Positions 35,405-48,419 are shown, counted from the stretch's first letter. The stretch: 64,000 nucleotides of DNA from Raphanus sativus (GCF_000801105.2 NW_026615330.1:94579-158578), one strand, 5' to 3'. The notes: generated from the sequence alone by a model not told the origin. A program made the numbers and translations.

Positions 35405-36190
35405 GCTTTACTTAATACTCCAACCACCCATAAGCGCAAACAGAAAGAGTCTCCATCGGAGGCATCTCGACGAAATCAAGAAGAGATTTGAGCCACAAAG
35501 GAGACTCCTCAACTTTTTTTTTTTTTTCCATTTATCCTCAACTTTCTTCTTCAACCTTGTTTTGAGATTGATTTATAGTCTTCTTCCTCCTGATAAAACT
35601 AGACATGAGTAGCTTCTCAAAGGCTCCTTCTACAGACTCTCGGCTTATCTCATGCTCACTTGCTCAGCGTACTGCTCTAAGAAAAAGTTACTTGAGGCCC
35701 ATATCTCTTCCTCTGAAGCGTAATGGCTGATCCCTAAACGCACGCTTGTACGGGTCCCACACTCTAGTCCGAGGGAACGTTGGAACATTGCCTACACAAA
35801 GTCATCACTTCCCATTCAGACACGAGCCAAAGACGAAAAAAGGTTGAAACTTTGAACCTTATCCAAGTCGAAACTAACTACACAAAGACATTACATTACT
35901 TTCCCATTAATCAGACATGAGCAAACAACGAAAAAGCTCAAAACTTTAGAAAGAGAATGTTACTAAGACAGTGATCTTTCTAACTCTCAGACTCTCACCA
36001 CGAACCCTTGACGGAAACTGTTTCTTAAAGATCGAAGCTTTGGATAAGTTTGGACCTTCTCCTAATCGAAAGTGACTAAATTTGAAGATGGTTCACGAAC
36101 TGAGCAAAAGAAAGAGAAGATGATACCATCAGAGGCGCACCTAGGGGCTCTGAAGCTCCTTGAAACGTTCCGTGACGGTGACAGTGGCTT
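35405..36190 (-). pseudogene. CDF1/CPP1-like (chaperone-like protein of POR1) pseudogene
   Basis: On the minus strand an exon opening at 35791 reads GNVPTFPRTRVWDPYKR. It then continues, only by changing frame, through YASEEEIWASSNFF, EGAFEKLLMSSFIRRKK, SPLWLKSLLDFVEMPPM and LMGGWSI. These blocks match the recalled plastid J-like protein CDF1/CPP1, which stabilises protochlorophyllide oxidoreductase. Several frameshifts, stops and an A-rich insertion (about 35518-35528) break it. The C-terminal membrane part is missing beyond about 35405. A possible first exon (RNVSRSFRAPRCASDG) lies near 36126-36190. In Arabidopsis this gene follows TET12 (recalled), so position supports the call. Confidence 0.75.
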
Positions 36191-36229
36191 ACTTGGATTC
36201 GAGCTGCATATCAGAAACTAAAGCTCTTA

Positions 36230-38240
36230 AGAAACAGTAATTGAACATACAAACAGAAAAACAGATTTAAAGTATTCAAATAGAAAAAACAGATTTATTT
36301 TTAAAATATTTCATATCTAAAAAACGAAATTAAATTATATATATAACTTAAACTAATAAAATAAATATTAAAATTTGACAACTTGCTTGAAATAGTATTT
36401 GTTATAGTAAAACAGAAAATGAAAAGTAAAATAGTAATATTAACAAAAAAATATTTCTTCTTATAATATGTTGAGACTATAAGACATATAAATATGATTT
36501 AAAACCACCAATTATAATATGTTAAATCATTATTTTAGTTTACAATTTTAAAAAAATCAAAATTTCCAATTATTAATTTCCAAAATAAAATATAAATCCA
36601 ATACAAATACGGTTTCCAATAAAAATAATTCAAACAAATCAGTTTATATATTTTTTAAAATTCAAATTAAACCATAATAATTTAAATTACATATAAATAA
36701 TATAAACAAAATATTTTTTTAATATAATATATATATATATATAAATGTATAATTTTTACATTGAAAAATAACATTTTAAAAATGTAATACAAAATCTTTT
36801 AATTGAAGCTATAAGAAGTGAAAAAGATATCACAAATCATAGGATTTAAAACCACCAATCAATCATATTATGAGAATCAGCATTTTAGTTTGCTATTTTT
36901 TAAAATATCAATATTACCAAAAAGTTGTTTATTTCAAAATCAAATGTAAATCAATTTAAATATGATAAACTTAAAAAATGAAATTAATAATATATAAGTT
37001 AACTGAAATATATAATAGATTTCCGAAATTAACATGAAATATCTTACAAATATAATAATTAACTTATAAATGCAAGATATTTAAATTTTACGTTATATGC
37101 TATTGAAAATATTCAATAATATGATTTAAAACACATAGGATCAAAAAAAAAAAAAAGAACACATAGGATCTAATACAACTAATCATAATATAACAAATCA
37201 TTATTTTAGTTTTATATCTGCAAAAATGTCAATATTCCAAAAATTTGTTTATTTCAAAATAGAACAGAAATCAATATCAAATAAGGAAAGCAAACAAAAG
37301 TAAAAAAAATAAATAAGATAATTGAATATATGGTAATTTTTCGGAAAAAAAATATGCAAGAATTTCAAACAGTTATAACTATAAAAGTCACCAATATATG
37401 CCAAATCATTTTGTTAAATTTTTTATTTCTAATAAATGTCAATGTTACCAAAATTGTTTATTTCAACATAAAACCTAAATTAATATAAAAAGGTAATCTT
37501 AAAAAAATAAAAATATTAACAGAAAAAAGAAAATTGTGTATTTTTATGAGAAGGGCTATATGTTATTAAAATATTATAGATATAATTTAAAACTAAGAAA
37601 AACATGCCAAATCAAAATCATAGTTTACTATGTTTAGAAATCTGAAGAGAAAATTTATTATAATAACTTAAAATACCAATTAAGATAAACTAAAAAAAGA
37701 AACTACAAAAATAACTTGAGATATATGCTAAGTCTTTCAAAAATTAACATAAAAATATTGATAAAATTGTCATAAACTACGCCAACACATACAAATGGCA
37801 TATACATCAAAATAAAATAGATAGTTAAAATCAAAATAGTTAAAATAATCAAATAAATAAATATGTAAACTGAAATTTAGTATTTAAATTTTCTTAGTTA
37901 CATAGGTATCGGCCTTAAAAATAGTCTAAGTTTATACTTAGTTACAAAAGTTCTTTTCAAAAAAAAATAATGGGTTATTTTGGTCCTTGTTTGACTGAAC
38001 CAATTCATTCTTACAATAATTGTACAAAATATTATTATAGATAAATGATGACAAAAGTAATTTACTTATGTAAGATTTTTTATGGTCTGATTTGAAGTTA
38101 CCTCATTCTCACATAGGTTTACATAAATGAAGATGGATGATAGCGTGTTTGGTGAACTAAAAACTTCATATCATTTTGTAATATCTCACAGGTCATATCA
38201 TTTTTATGTTTGATAGTTGAATCTTTCTAATACACAACTT
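36230..38240. repeat. AT-rich region with a degenerate repeat array
   Basis: Around 36490-37660 the pattern ACCACCAATxATAATATG / AAATCATTATTTTAGTTT / TCAATATTxCCAAAA / TTGTTTATTTCAAAAT / AATCAATxxAAAT recurs about five times. The TTTTAGTT-type block ends near 36540, 36890, 37211, 37420 and 37625, so spacing falls from about 350 to about 205 bp. No coding frame is present. An (AT)n run lies at 36728-36745. Confidence 0.6.
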
Positions 38241-38261
38241 CTCTCTCTAATATGTGTGTGT

Positions 38262-38825
38262 AGGTGTTACCATGTGTAAAGAACAAGCAAGGGGAAGAAA
38301 TGCTTCATGAGCTTTGCCATATGTGGAACAATCATAAGAAGATGGTTTCATATCTCGCCAAGTTTTTTGGCGGTCTTCAAAAGATTGAAGGCTTTTGCTG
38401 ATATCTTCAAGCTTCATATTACTGCAAAATTGGATGCCCTTATAGAACAAGTCAAGACGCACTTAGCAGTGGCCGTCGTCGCGTGAACGACAAGGTGCTT
38501 GTCAGAGAGATAGCTAGTCTACACGATAAATACGTGGAATATGTCAGGGACTATTTTCAGTATCCCCCTTCCACGAGGCATTCAAAAAAGCTTTTGTAAT
38601 CTGCTGTAAAGCAATATTAGGTGGAAGCTTAATTGCAGAACGGCTTGCAACCTTTTGCGACAATAAGGCATAAGTAAATGATCTCTCAAAGGTGTACAAG
38701 ATTTACGATGCAGCTTCCCTCTCGTTGGAACCTGTTCCAAAAACTTTCAGCTCTTGTGTTATTACACAAGTGACCGAAAACGCACTTGGACAATCTAACT
38801 ATTATAAAAAGGTTTTTAAAAAATT
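38262..38825 (+). pseudogene. Cullin-1-like pseudogene fragment
   Basis: In shifting plus-strand frames the text reads EEMLHELCHMWNNHKKMVSYLAKFF, then VREIASLHDKYVEYVRDYF, then AFKKAF...CCKAI..GGS..AERLATFCDN and VYKIYDAASLSLEPV. These follow the order of the N-terminal cullin repeats of plant CUL1 (SCF ubiquitin ligase scaffold). Stops and frameshifts occur between nearly every block, and the cullin homology and neddylation domains are absent. No introns separate blocks that may lie in different exons, so a processed copy is possible, but I cannot confirm it. Confidence 0.75.
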
Positions 38826-38829
38826 CGAG

Positions 38830-39300
38830 ATATGATACAGTATTTAATTGTTTTTTTGTCTAGTTTTGGTTCTCCAATGGAAAAGAAATCAATAATAATG
38901 TTCACAATTTTACAAAGGAAATAAATTTATGTATCTATAAGACTATAACCAATCGCTTAAGATTATAAAAGATAAATGGAAAGTCCTTACAGTTGATCAT
39001 CTGGATCATATTGTATTGTAACCATCTTTTTTTTTCTTTGTTGATTAAAACATATTAAATTTCAACAGAAAAAAAGAAATGGAAATTCTATTAATTATTT
39101 TTGTTTGCTTTTTTGTTTAAATCAATAATAAATGTTCACAATAGTAGAAAGGAAATCTGTTCAAATCAGTAATAGTGTTTACAATTTTAAAAATGAAATA
39201 CTGATCTGTACTGTATGACTATGACCAATAATAGCTTAAGAAGTTAAGATAATAAAGAAAAATGAAAAGTAAAAAAAAAAAAAAGAGAGAATTGGATCTC
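38830..39300. other. Intergenic, no gene recognised
   Basis: AT-rich spacer before HUA2. Two similar copies of an AAATCAATAATA(A)TGTTCACAAT-containing segment (about 38885-38960 and 39118-39200) look like a local duplication. Confidence 0.4.
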
Positions 39301-39548
39301 TCCTTATGTTAAAAAGAAAAGGAAAGAATTCATCCCCAAGTTTCTCCCTCATTCACATTACCTCTCTCAGCCCTGAGCCTCATCGTCTCGCGACTGCCTC
39401 AATCTCTCTCTGTTGACCCATAGCTGTATCTGTTGACGACTCAACCAGCGAATTGGAATCAGAGTTTCTTATTGGTGTATCTTTACGGGATTGAATTGCT
39501 CAATTGTGTTGAAAAAATTAGGGTTTTATACAACAATAGTCGCCTCCT

Positions 39549-42500
39549 ATGGCTCCGGGGCGTAAAAGAGGAGCGGGCAGCAAGGGCAAGGACAACGGGA
39601 AGCTGATTCTCGGTGATCTCGTCCTCGCCAAAGTCAAAGGCTTCCCCGCTTGGCCTGCTAAGGTTTGGTTGTTGATTGATGAGCTCTATAGTGCCTAAAG
39701 CTCCATAGACATTATTAGCTTTGTATAGTTTCCTATTTCGTTGATGAGCTCTACTGTTCTCTTTAATTAATCTGTTTACTGTTGAATTTGTGAGAAACTC
39801 ATTGTTGATAAAAGGTTTCATGAATCTCTATGTATACTGAGAGTGGTAGACTATCTATCTCTTTAGTTAATCGGTCAGATTCTACTGTTTTTGATTATGT
39901 TGTCAGATTCTACAGTTATGAATCACATATGTTGATAAAGGTTTCATCTTGATAAACAGTGAGCGTGAAATTATTTTGAATGAATAAAAATTTGGTTCTT
40001 TTGAGTTTCAGATCAGCCGGCCTGAAGAGTGGGATCGTGCTCCAGATCCCAGGAAGTACTTTGTTCAGTTCTTTGGTACACAGGAAATGTAAGGCAACTC
40101 TCTTGGACCTTTCTCATTTATCAACTTTAGTTAGTATATCATTCTTGCTAATTAGGCACTAGGTCTCGGTTATCAGGTGTTCTCTTACCTTAATTAAAAG
40201 TTTTCACCTTTACTTGATGTTTGGTTGTGTGTTTTTTTGTTGCTTACTATGTCTTTAGAGTTGATTTTTTTTATTTGCGTTGTGCGTTGAGCAAGTTACG
40301 TTACTTTATTGCAGAGCTTTTGTTGCACCACCTGATATCCAAGCCTTCACTAGTGAGTCAAAGGCCAAACTGTTGGCTAGATGTCAAGGTAAAACTGTTA
40401 AGTACTTTGCACAGGCTGTGAAGGAAATAAGCACAGAATTTGAGGGGTTGCAAAATCACAAGTCTGATGTTTTGGGTAATGAGGATCCGATGGATGCTGC
40501 GGATCCTGGTTTGGTAAAGGATGAGACAGTTGATGGATCAGATCACATCGTCACTGATTCTGATGGAACTGATAACTTAGATTCTGAGGTGGGACCTTAC
40601 TTCCCGAAAGTAGAAAAGAAAAAAGTTGAAACAAAGAAGCAGGGTTCGTCTCCATTTCGGGAATCCACAGCCACATCTTCGGGTAGCGAGTTACTAGAGC
40701 AGGTGGACCCTGAAATAAAAGAAGAAGATTTTGATAAAGGACCTGATGGTTGCACTAAGAAATTTGGTAATGGTCAAAAGGATCTGCCCAACGGTAAGAG
40801 AATAAAGAAGGAAGCAGGTGGCTCGGACAGAGAAGGTAAAGATACAGTTCGCAGAGACAAAAGCAATAACTCACATGCCCCTGATGGTCGAGATACTAGT
40901 GGTAAACCAGAATTCAGAAAGTCAAAAGGTCTGTTGTCAGAGAAATCTAGGTCCAAAGTGTCTGGAGTTAAGCAAGAAATTCCACCTGGCGTTAAGGATG
41001 GGGTTTCCGGCAAGAAAAGGAGGCTTGAAAGTGAATCAGGGAAGCCTGCACAAAGAGTAGATGAGAGCTCACGTGCGGCTAAAAAGCCGCGGTGTGAAGG
41101 TAAAAATGACAAAGACAGGTGTGAAAATGATTCTACTGGCACTGTATCAGATATTAAGCGTGAACTTGTTGTAGGACTAAGTGCTCGTGGAGGTGATTTA
41201 CAATATGATAAAATAGTTGCAACAAAGCGCCGGAGACAAACAGTGGAGCATGATACCTCGCCTCCTTTTTCTGGGTCTCGTGTTAAATCCGAGAAAGGTC
41301 AACTGGAACAGAAAGACCGTGCATCTTCTGTTAGTAATGTCAAGGTTCCAGCTTCACAGTCGCTGAAAAAAAGGAGGGCTGTTTGTGTATATGACGAAGA
41401 TGATGATGAAGATCCGAAAACCCCATTACATGGAAGTCAAGCCGTTGTTCCAAAAGCAACACCAGTATTGACTGATGGTCCTAAAAATGCTAACGTAGGT
41501 CGTGATACTTCTACCAAAGCCAAAATATCTGCTAGATCTACAGAGAGTATGGGACTAAGGAAAGTACCTCTGCGTAAACATTGTGAGGATACTTCACGTG
41601 TATTATCAGATAATGTGGAGAATTCTACAAACATCTTACCCATGGTAAAACCCATCAGCCAGTTGCCGGCAAAGGATGTAAAGCAAATCTTGCAATCTCC
41701 TATGAAGTCTCCTCAGCTGGTGTCACCTAACAAGCAGGTTGCTGGACAGCATAAACCTGTCAAACCATCTGTCAAAGTTTCTGGTGCTTTGATGGCAAAG
41801 AAGCCTCATAGTGATTCTGGTAAGGAAGCAGTCGTAGGATCTGATAAAGTAAGCTCTACCCGATCTCAGCCTACAAATCAGAGACATAAACCAGCTTCAG
41901 TTGGAGATATGCCAACAGTGGTTTCAAAAGCTGGGTTACGTCTGAATGATGCTGGGGTTTTAAGAGACACTTCTGAGGATTTCTCTGCTGTTATGTATGT
42001 CACGTTCTATCCGTAGTTTTTGTGTGGTTTTGTTGTTCTGTCGCTTATAATTAGTTTTTATAATGCAGGCTTGATAAAAATCGAGAAAATGAGAGTGCTC
42101 CATTCACCAGAGCGAGGACCCCAGATTCGGCTGCATCTATGAAGGATCTAATTGCAGCTGCACAGGCCAAAAGAAAACTAGCACATTCGCAAAATTCAAT
42201 TTTTGGAAAATTGGACCCTAGTTTTTTAGGCATCAATGATACTCAGATGAGGAGCCATTGCCCAATTATGGTTCAGCATGCTTCAGCTGCCATCGTAATG
42301 CCTGTCCCAGTTCAAGAACATCAACAAGACTCATTTCCGTCAAATCATGAGCATCAGTCCTCATCAGGAAATCAAAATGAGACTGATGATAATGAAGAGA
42401 GAAGACGTAGTTCAGGGCATGAGTCAGTTGGAGGGTCACTTAGTGGTGGCACTGAGGCTGCTGTTTCTCGGGATGCTTTTGAGGGCATGATAGAGACCTT

Positions 42501-45223
42501 ATCGAGAACTAAGGAAAGTATCGGACGTGCAACACGCCTAGCAATTGATTGTGCCAAGTATGGGATTGCTAGTGAGGTAAGATGGTCGGTTGGTTTATAT
42601 TTATGTTCTGTCTTAAGGCTGTCCACAAACTTAGTGTTAGGCTGCACAGAGAAAGCTACTTTTAAGTTGCATTTTTCTCCGCTTAGCTTATTGGATGTTT
42701 AGCTTGCTACGTAAACTGCTTTAGCTGGGAAATTTATTTGTGTTCTTACCTAGGTGGTGGAACTTCTCATAAGAAAGTTGGAAAGTGAGCCTCACTTGCA
42801 TCGAAAAGTGGACTTGTTCTTTCTTGTTGACTCTATCACCCAGTGTTCGCACAACCAAAAAGGTGAACTTTTCTCTTGCCTACCTGTTCTCGGATCTTCA
42901 GTTCACTGAATTGCTAATAGTATTTGGATTTTATTGTTTATTTATTTTTGACTGCATTTCGAAGAGTACATCTAGTAAAGTTTGCTATTAGAATCTATTT
43001 GTACCTAGAAAGATAAGTAATTACTGAGATTATGAATTTTGTGTAGGTATTGCTGGTGCTTCATATGTTCCTACTGTGCAAGCTGCTTTGCCACGTCTTT
43101 TAGGGGCTGCGGCTCCTTCAGGGACCGATGCTTGTGATAACCGTCGTAAATGTCTGAAGGTGCTTTTACTATTTGCTCGTTTTGAAGTTATCTTTTCATT
43201 TTTCGTAGGCTGGAGTCAGTGACGTCCTTTTTTTTAGGTTTTGAAGTTGTGGCTTGATAGGAAAATCTTTCCTGAATCTCTTCTGCGTCACTATATAGAT
43301 GATATTGGAGCTTCTGCTGATGATGCAACTGTTGGGTTTCGACGTCCTTCCAGATCTGAGCGTGCTGTAAATGATCCTATCAGAGAAATGGAAGGGATGC
43401 TTGTTGATGAGTATGGCAGGTATGCTAAACGCTTGTCTTTCTTAGTAGTTTACTCTCTGGATCTCATAGATATTGCTGATTACAAAAGAACAGGCAAAGT
43501 CAATCTATTTATCAATGAGTTTGGGATCAGTTGTTCGAGTGTTAATGAACTTATTTACCATTTTTTCTGCAGCAATGCAACTATTCAGCTGCCAGGGTTT
43601 TTCTCTCCTCATACCTTTCAAGATGATGAAGAAGATGACGATCTTCCAAATCTTCCAATACCACAAGATGCGAAAAATACATCATCTGGGGAACCTTTCA
43701 ATGCTTTAGACGACTTGGAAGCACGTGATACTTTGAGTGATACAGCCCATAGAGTTTTAGAGGATGTAGATCGTGAACTTAAAATGGAAGATGTATGTGA
43801 TCAGCCGAAAGATGTAGCACCTTCCGCTTTCTGTGGGAATGAGACAAAGGGTCAGTCACTGGATGCTAGGGAACCAGTTGCAGAAAAGTCAACTGGGGTG
43901 CCTCCTCTTCCAGAGGATTCTCCTCCCCTGCCTGACGAATCACCTCCATCTCCCCCTCCTCTACCTCCTTCTCCACCACCTCCATCCCCACCTCCTCCGC
44001 CTTCATCTCCGCCCCCATTGATGCCACCACCACCACCTCCCCTTTCACCTCCACCTTCACCGCCACCTCCACCTCCACCGCCTGCACAATCTATAGCTTT
44101 ACCACCATCGTTAACCATTCAACAATCCATTGCTAGCCATCAACAGTTACCGCTTCAACTTGGATTTCCTCTAGCATATCCATTATCGCATCAAACATAT
44201 CCAGGATCTGTGCAGCAAGATCGCGGTAGCATTTTCACTGTACGTTCGTTGATTTATTATGTTTGATGTTACACAAATTCCTAATGTATATTTTCCTATT
44301 TTATCATTTATGGTTAAACTCCTGTGCACCATGTGCAGGGTGATCAAATTGTCCAAGGGCCTGGAAGTCATGTTGAGAGGGCTGGAAAAACTGAATTTTT
44401 CGTGCAGCAATCATCTAATTTTTCTCCAGCAGGAGTGTGTAGCTCCAGGGAGCCTTCAGCATTTACTTCCTCCAGACAACTAGAATTTGGGAACAGCGAT
44501 GCACGTTTTAATCCTGAAGCTTCGTCACAGAACCAACGGTTTCAACTGAACATCCCTCTATCCCAAAGACCTATGCTTAGGAACCTGCCTTCAGCACCGT
44601 CCAGTCATTTTCCGTATCCAAGCCATGTTCAGTCACAATCCCAGCGTTCCTACACTCATCCTTATTCTTTCCCACCTCAACGTGATGATGGACGGCGATT
44701 TAGAAATGAGGAACCATGGCGGATGTCTTCAAGTGGTCGTAGTGCAGAAAACCAGAGTGGTGCTTGGATACAGGGGAGAAATTCACATCCAGGCTTTCCC
44801 AGAGTCACAGACAGTATGTAGATACTTGATACCTTATATACTCTCTTAATGTTGAGCCGTATTAATTTACATGATTGCTTGTGAACTTTGAGATGCATCT
44901 GTTAACTATGATATAATTTTCCAGCTTGTATGTTTGTGTCATGGTTATCCTTGTTATTGATTGTCTTATGTGCAATTCACCAGATTTTTTTCGGCCACCT
45001 TCAGTGGCAATGAGCTATCAGCCTTCTTCTGCCAGTAACTTGCAAGCTGTGCCTACAACTCCAGGTGAGATTATCTCACCTGCATCTGATTACAGACTCC
45101 TAACGGCACTTTCAAATACTTTATTCTTACCATTTTAAATTACCTATTTTAGGTCATGCTGCTTCCCAGATGCTACCATCTCGGTCAGACATACCTACCG
45201 CAAATTGTTGGAGGCCAGCTTGA
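39549..45223 (+). CDS. HUA2: HUA2 (PWWP and CID domain protein)
   Basis: A nuclear regulator that promotes correct pre-mRNA processing of AGAMOUS and expression of FLC-clade repressors in Arabidopsis. Eleven exons join in frame to 4077 nt (1358 residues; the recalled HUA2 is about 1390): 39549-39662, 40012-40088, 40315-41994, 42069-42576, 42754-42862, 43047-43159, 43238-43419, 43573-44239, 44339-44813, 44984-45064 and 45153-45223. A PWWP domain lies at about 19-78 (GDLVLAKVKGFPAWPAK). A long charged region with nuclear-localisation-type clusters (KKRRLES, LKKRRAV) follows. An RPR/CID domain that binds the RNA polymerase II tail spans about 755-890, polyproline about 1040-1100, and the protein ends in PTANCWRPA. 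Position after TET12 and CDF1 fits HUA2 rather than its HULK relatives. No lesion was seen. Confidence 0.95.
43903..44092 (+). repeat. Polyproline-coding low-complexity tract in HUA2
   Basis: CCACCTCC-type imprecise repeats encode an SPPPPP-rich stretch inside exon 8. Long open frames on the opposite strand here (glycine-rich) are shadows. Confidence 0.9.
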
Positions 45224-47335
45224 GGTTAAGGTAGAATTTCGTTGGTCTGCTCCTGTCAATATCAATGGAAAAAGGAGCTGCTAGTGCCTCATTAACAAGA
45301 TTAATCCTCTAGGTTTGAGTTTCTAAATTCTAAAATTAAGTCAGTACTGTCATCAAACAGTTAACAGTTATACAACTTTCTCTTCTATGAGAACTTTTTC
45401 ACTTCAAAAGGCAAACAACTTTTGTCAGGATTCTGTAAATTGTATTCTTTTTCCTGACAATTGTATCTGGACAGATTAGTGTTTTTTTTTTAAATTGGTT
45501 AGGAGTTCCGTTCCTCAGTCCTGTAATTATCACAATGTGCACAAAGCTTTTACTGGTTCAATACTTCATAGTCAAATAGTGTTTTTATGATTCTTTTCCT
45601 AAGCTTTAGTAGTGGGTCTTTGTTAGTTCTCAGACCAGAGGCTTACTGCTTAGTCTATATATTGTTGTTTGAATGAGTACAGTCCCTTTAGGTCCATGGT
45701 TGTAGACGTCCCTATAACTACTCTCTCTACCACGGGGTTCTCTTCATATTTTTATTTATTTTTTGTACTGAATTTTTGTTCTCATATCTTTCTCTTCTGG
45801 GGCTAGGCTTGAGACAGCCAGCTAATCTTATGTCAGTGTGTTCAAAACAACAGCCTTCTTAACTTGTTTTTCTAAGCATGTTAATGCAGCTGTGTGTCAT
45901 GTCTAAGAGTGGTTTGCATAATTGCCTCTTTAAGTCTTTATGTGGTCATGGCCATGGGGGTATATGACATGTGAACATGCGTGCGATCTTTTAGGCTTTT
46001 GCTCAATAGCTTTATAATCTTTGGTTTTTGAGAAAGCTTTTGTCGTGCATATATCTTCAAAGTTGTGTAGCGTTTTTCAACTATGTGTTATTTGACAAAT
46101 GTGTATGTGTTTGTTTTGCTTTGATCCGAAAAGTGGAAACACTTATCTTTCTCCAGTGACGGTCTAAAATTTATGATTCAGTGTTATTTATTCAAAGTTT
46201 GAGGTCTCTCTACCCTCTCCCTAAATTAATTTGTCAAACTACTTCTTGCTTTTTTCTGTTAAGTACATTATTGTTGGGGAACAAGTACTAGATTGAGAAC
46301 CAGGTAGAATAGTGCTCCAGAACATAACAGTTTGTGTTTTAATCATTTGTTCTTGACAAGAGTTGGCTATTTTGAGGGCATTCAGTAGTTGGTCGAGTTT
46401 ACTTATTTTTGTGTGTGGGTTTTCGTCAGATCAAAGCTGCCATGTACAGTTAGATTCCTGGTATATGCTTTCAAGTCGCCTGTTGTTTGTGTTGTGGAAT
46501 TAAATGCCCTGGGGGATAGTTTTCTATATACTTGTGTGTGTTGTGTTGAGACTTGAGTTGCGAGAACATATCTTCTTGAAGGTGATTTGTGTCTGACGAC
46601 AAGCTTTTGATACAAAGTTAAATCACCGTGAGCGATGGCAATCATCGTGCTGGGGAAATCTGTGCGCATTATACAAGGCTGTCTCATGATCTGATAATGC
46701 CAAAAGTTTGATGTAAGAAACTTCTCTTGTTCTTGTACTCTCTGTCTTCTTTTTTGTGTACAGTGAACTAGAAAGAACACACATAAGTGAGTTTTGTCTC
46801 TCGTAAAACATAAACAATGTGAATATGTAAGATGGGGGAATTGTCTTCTTGGTTCAGGTTTATTAGAGATTCTGAGATTGGTTGGGGGAGCTGAGAGTTG
46901 CAGGTCTTGGTGGGAACACTACTAGGCTTTAGAAGATTGCTATCTCCTCTCATCAATAGAGTTTCTCAAGTTCGGAGGTAAAGCTTTTTCGTCACTGATG
47001 ATCATTATTACCTCAGGATCTTTTGGGACAGAAAGTAATTTAAAGTCAGGTCACTGAAACTAAAATGTTGGTATATTATGCTAGAAAATGTTGTTTTACT
47101 CAATTAGGCTATGTAGTTAACAGTATTCATCAACTGATCTTGTAACCAAAAGATTAGTCCTTGTTCTATTGCATAGGATTGGTAAAAGTTGAACCAAAGG
47201 TTTTACTTTCAAAAGCTGTTAACAATACAACATATAGACATTACTGTAAATCACAATGGATATTCAAATGAGATTACAACTAAGGGAAATCAATAATAAT
47301 AATCAATTAACAAAAAAATATAAATGATATCAAAA
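45224..47335. other. HUA2 3' UTR and downstream spacer
   Basis: T-rich sequence with several AATAAA-like and TTGTA-type end signals. No convincing gene; the minus-strand open frames at 46403-46956 have no known motif or conserved start context. The plus strand is rich in TTG/GTTTTT strings, as in a long transcribed 3' region, so the HUA2 transcript may extend well past 45300. Confidence 0.45.
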
Positions 47336-47340
47336 GGTGG

Positions 47341-48386
47341 TCACATCAAAACGCGGCGTTGCTGCCGTACCAAAAACCCATCCAAAACGATTTTTTTCTT
47401 ATAAGCCGCAGAGTTCAAATCCAAATCATCTTTGCCTTCAGCTTTACCGCCACCAGTGCGTGTGCGTTTGAGACGAGGGAGAAAGTAACACCAAGTACAT
47501 GTACAAATAATAGCACACAGACGCCCCCACATCAACATGATCATTAGCGTTAGCATTATGATTGATATCCCAATCACCGAGTCAACCCGCGACGCTTTCC
47601 TGACCCGTGAAGACTTCTCCCGTTTGGATCCGGACCCGACGGTTGTAGTCGGTTCGAGTTTCCCGACACCAACTGTAGTAGTTGACACCTTTCCGTAACA
47701 CATGTCGTATCCTGATAAAGTCAACGGTTCCGGGTTTGTGTCTCTTTGCTGAAAAGAAAACTTTTTAGCTTCTTTGGGACGTTGAACAAAAAAAAAAGCT
47801 TCTTTGGGACAGAACATAACATCAATGTTCTTTTAAAAAAAAATTGACAAATTGTTTTTTTAGACTGAGAAGATGTTTTTTTTTTTAATTGTGGCTTAAA
47901 GTTTTATTTACAATCAGGAATATAATAATAAAACAAATTATTGTAGTATTTAAAAAGGAATATAGAATAATAATAAAACAAATTATTTTGTTTTGGGAAA
48001 GAAAATAAAAAAGGAATGAATAAATAGTAGTGAATAAATACCTCTTTAGTTTCATGTTGTCCAACCGCAGTTATGTTCTTCGGGTCAGTAACTTGACGTA
48101 ACACCCGAAACAGGTTTTGCTTATCATCTTCAATAGTCGAGTTATGTTTCTTCGTCTCACAAATCGTCGTCGTTGTGATCTCGCAGTTGTTTTTCACACG
48201 GAATGCTGTCGCTCGAGAAAACCAACGACTCCTTGTTTTCTTCTTCTTATTCTCTTGACCGCCGGCGCCGTCGTCTAGCGTTTGTTTGTGTGAGTGTATC
48301 TTCCGGGAGATACCGAAGCAGCCAAGAAGATAAGACGACGAAGAAGAGAACGTCTTCTCTCTGGCTTTCCTCTCCGGTTTGCCCAT
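47341..48386 (-). CDS. Small membrane protein of unknown function (At5g23160-like)
   Basis: Two exons, 48386-48042 and 47748-47341, join at codon boundaries to 250 residues. The first exon encodes a basic, serine-rich N terminus ([25 protein letters not shown] in two stretches). The second encodes one strong hydrophobic segment at about residues 173-205 ([20 protein letters not shown]...), then a basic cytosolic-type tail with KR repeats. I do not recognise a catalytic motif. It sits head-to-head with nothing and tail-to-tail with HUA2, matching the recalled Arabidopsis position of a transmembrane protein gene right after HUA2. The N terminus could carry a short organelle signal, but that is a guess. 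The open frame continues into the intron, so unspliced forms would change the middle of the protein. Confidence 0.65.
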
Positions 48387-48419
48387 TGAAGTTTGAGTCG
48401 AACGAGAAATGAAATATTA

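Noticed and set aside
36230..37980. Repeat array considered as CRISPR-like or centromeric satellite
   Set aside because: The units are too diverged and unevenly spaced, and the DNA is from a plant nucleus. Reported only as a degenerate repeat.
40774..41142. 122-codon minus-strand frame
   Set aside because: Antisense shadow of HUA2 exon 3, whose plus-strand frame is continuous and conserved.
43852..44118. Glycine-rich 88-codon frame on the minus strand
   Set aside because: It is the antisense of the HUA2 polyproline tract and has no independent coding signal.
46403..46956. Overlapping minus-strand frames of 125, 64 and 62 codons downstream of HUA2
   Set aside because: No motif, no start context and no splice pattern. 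The region looks like HUA2 3' transcribed sequence.
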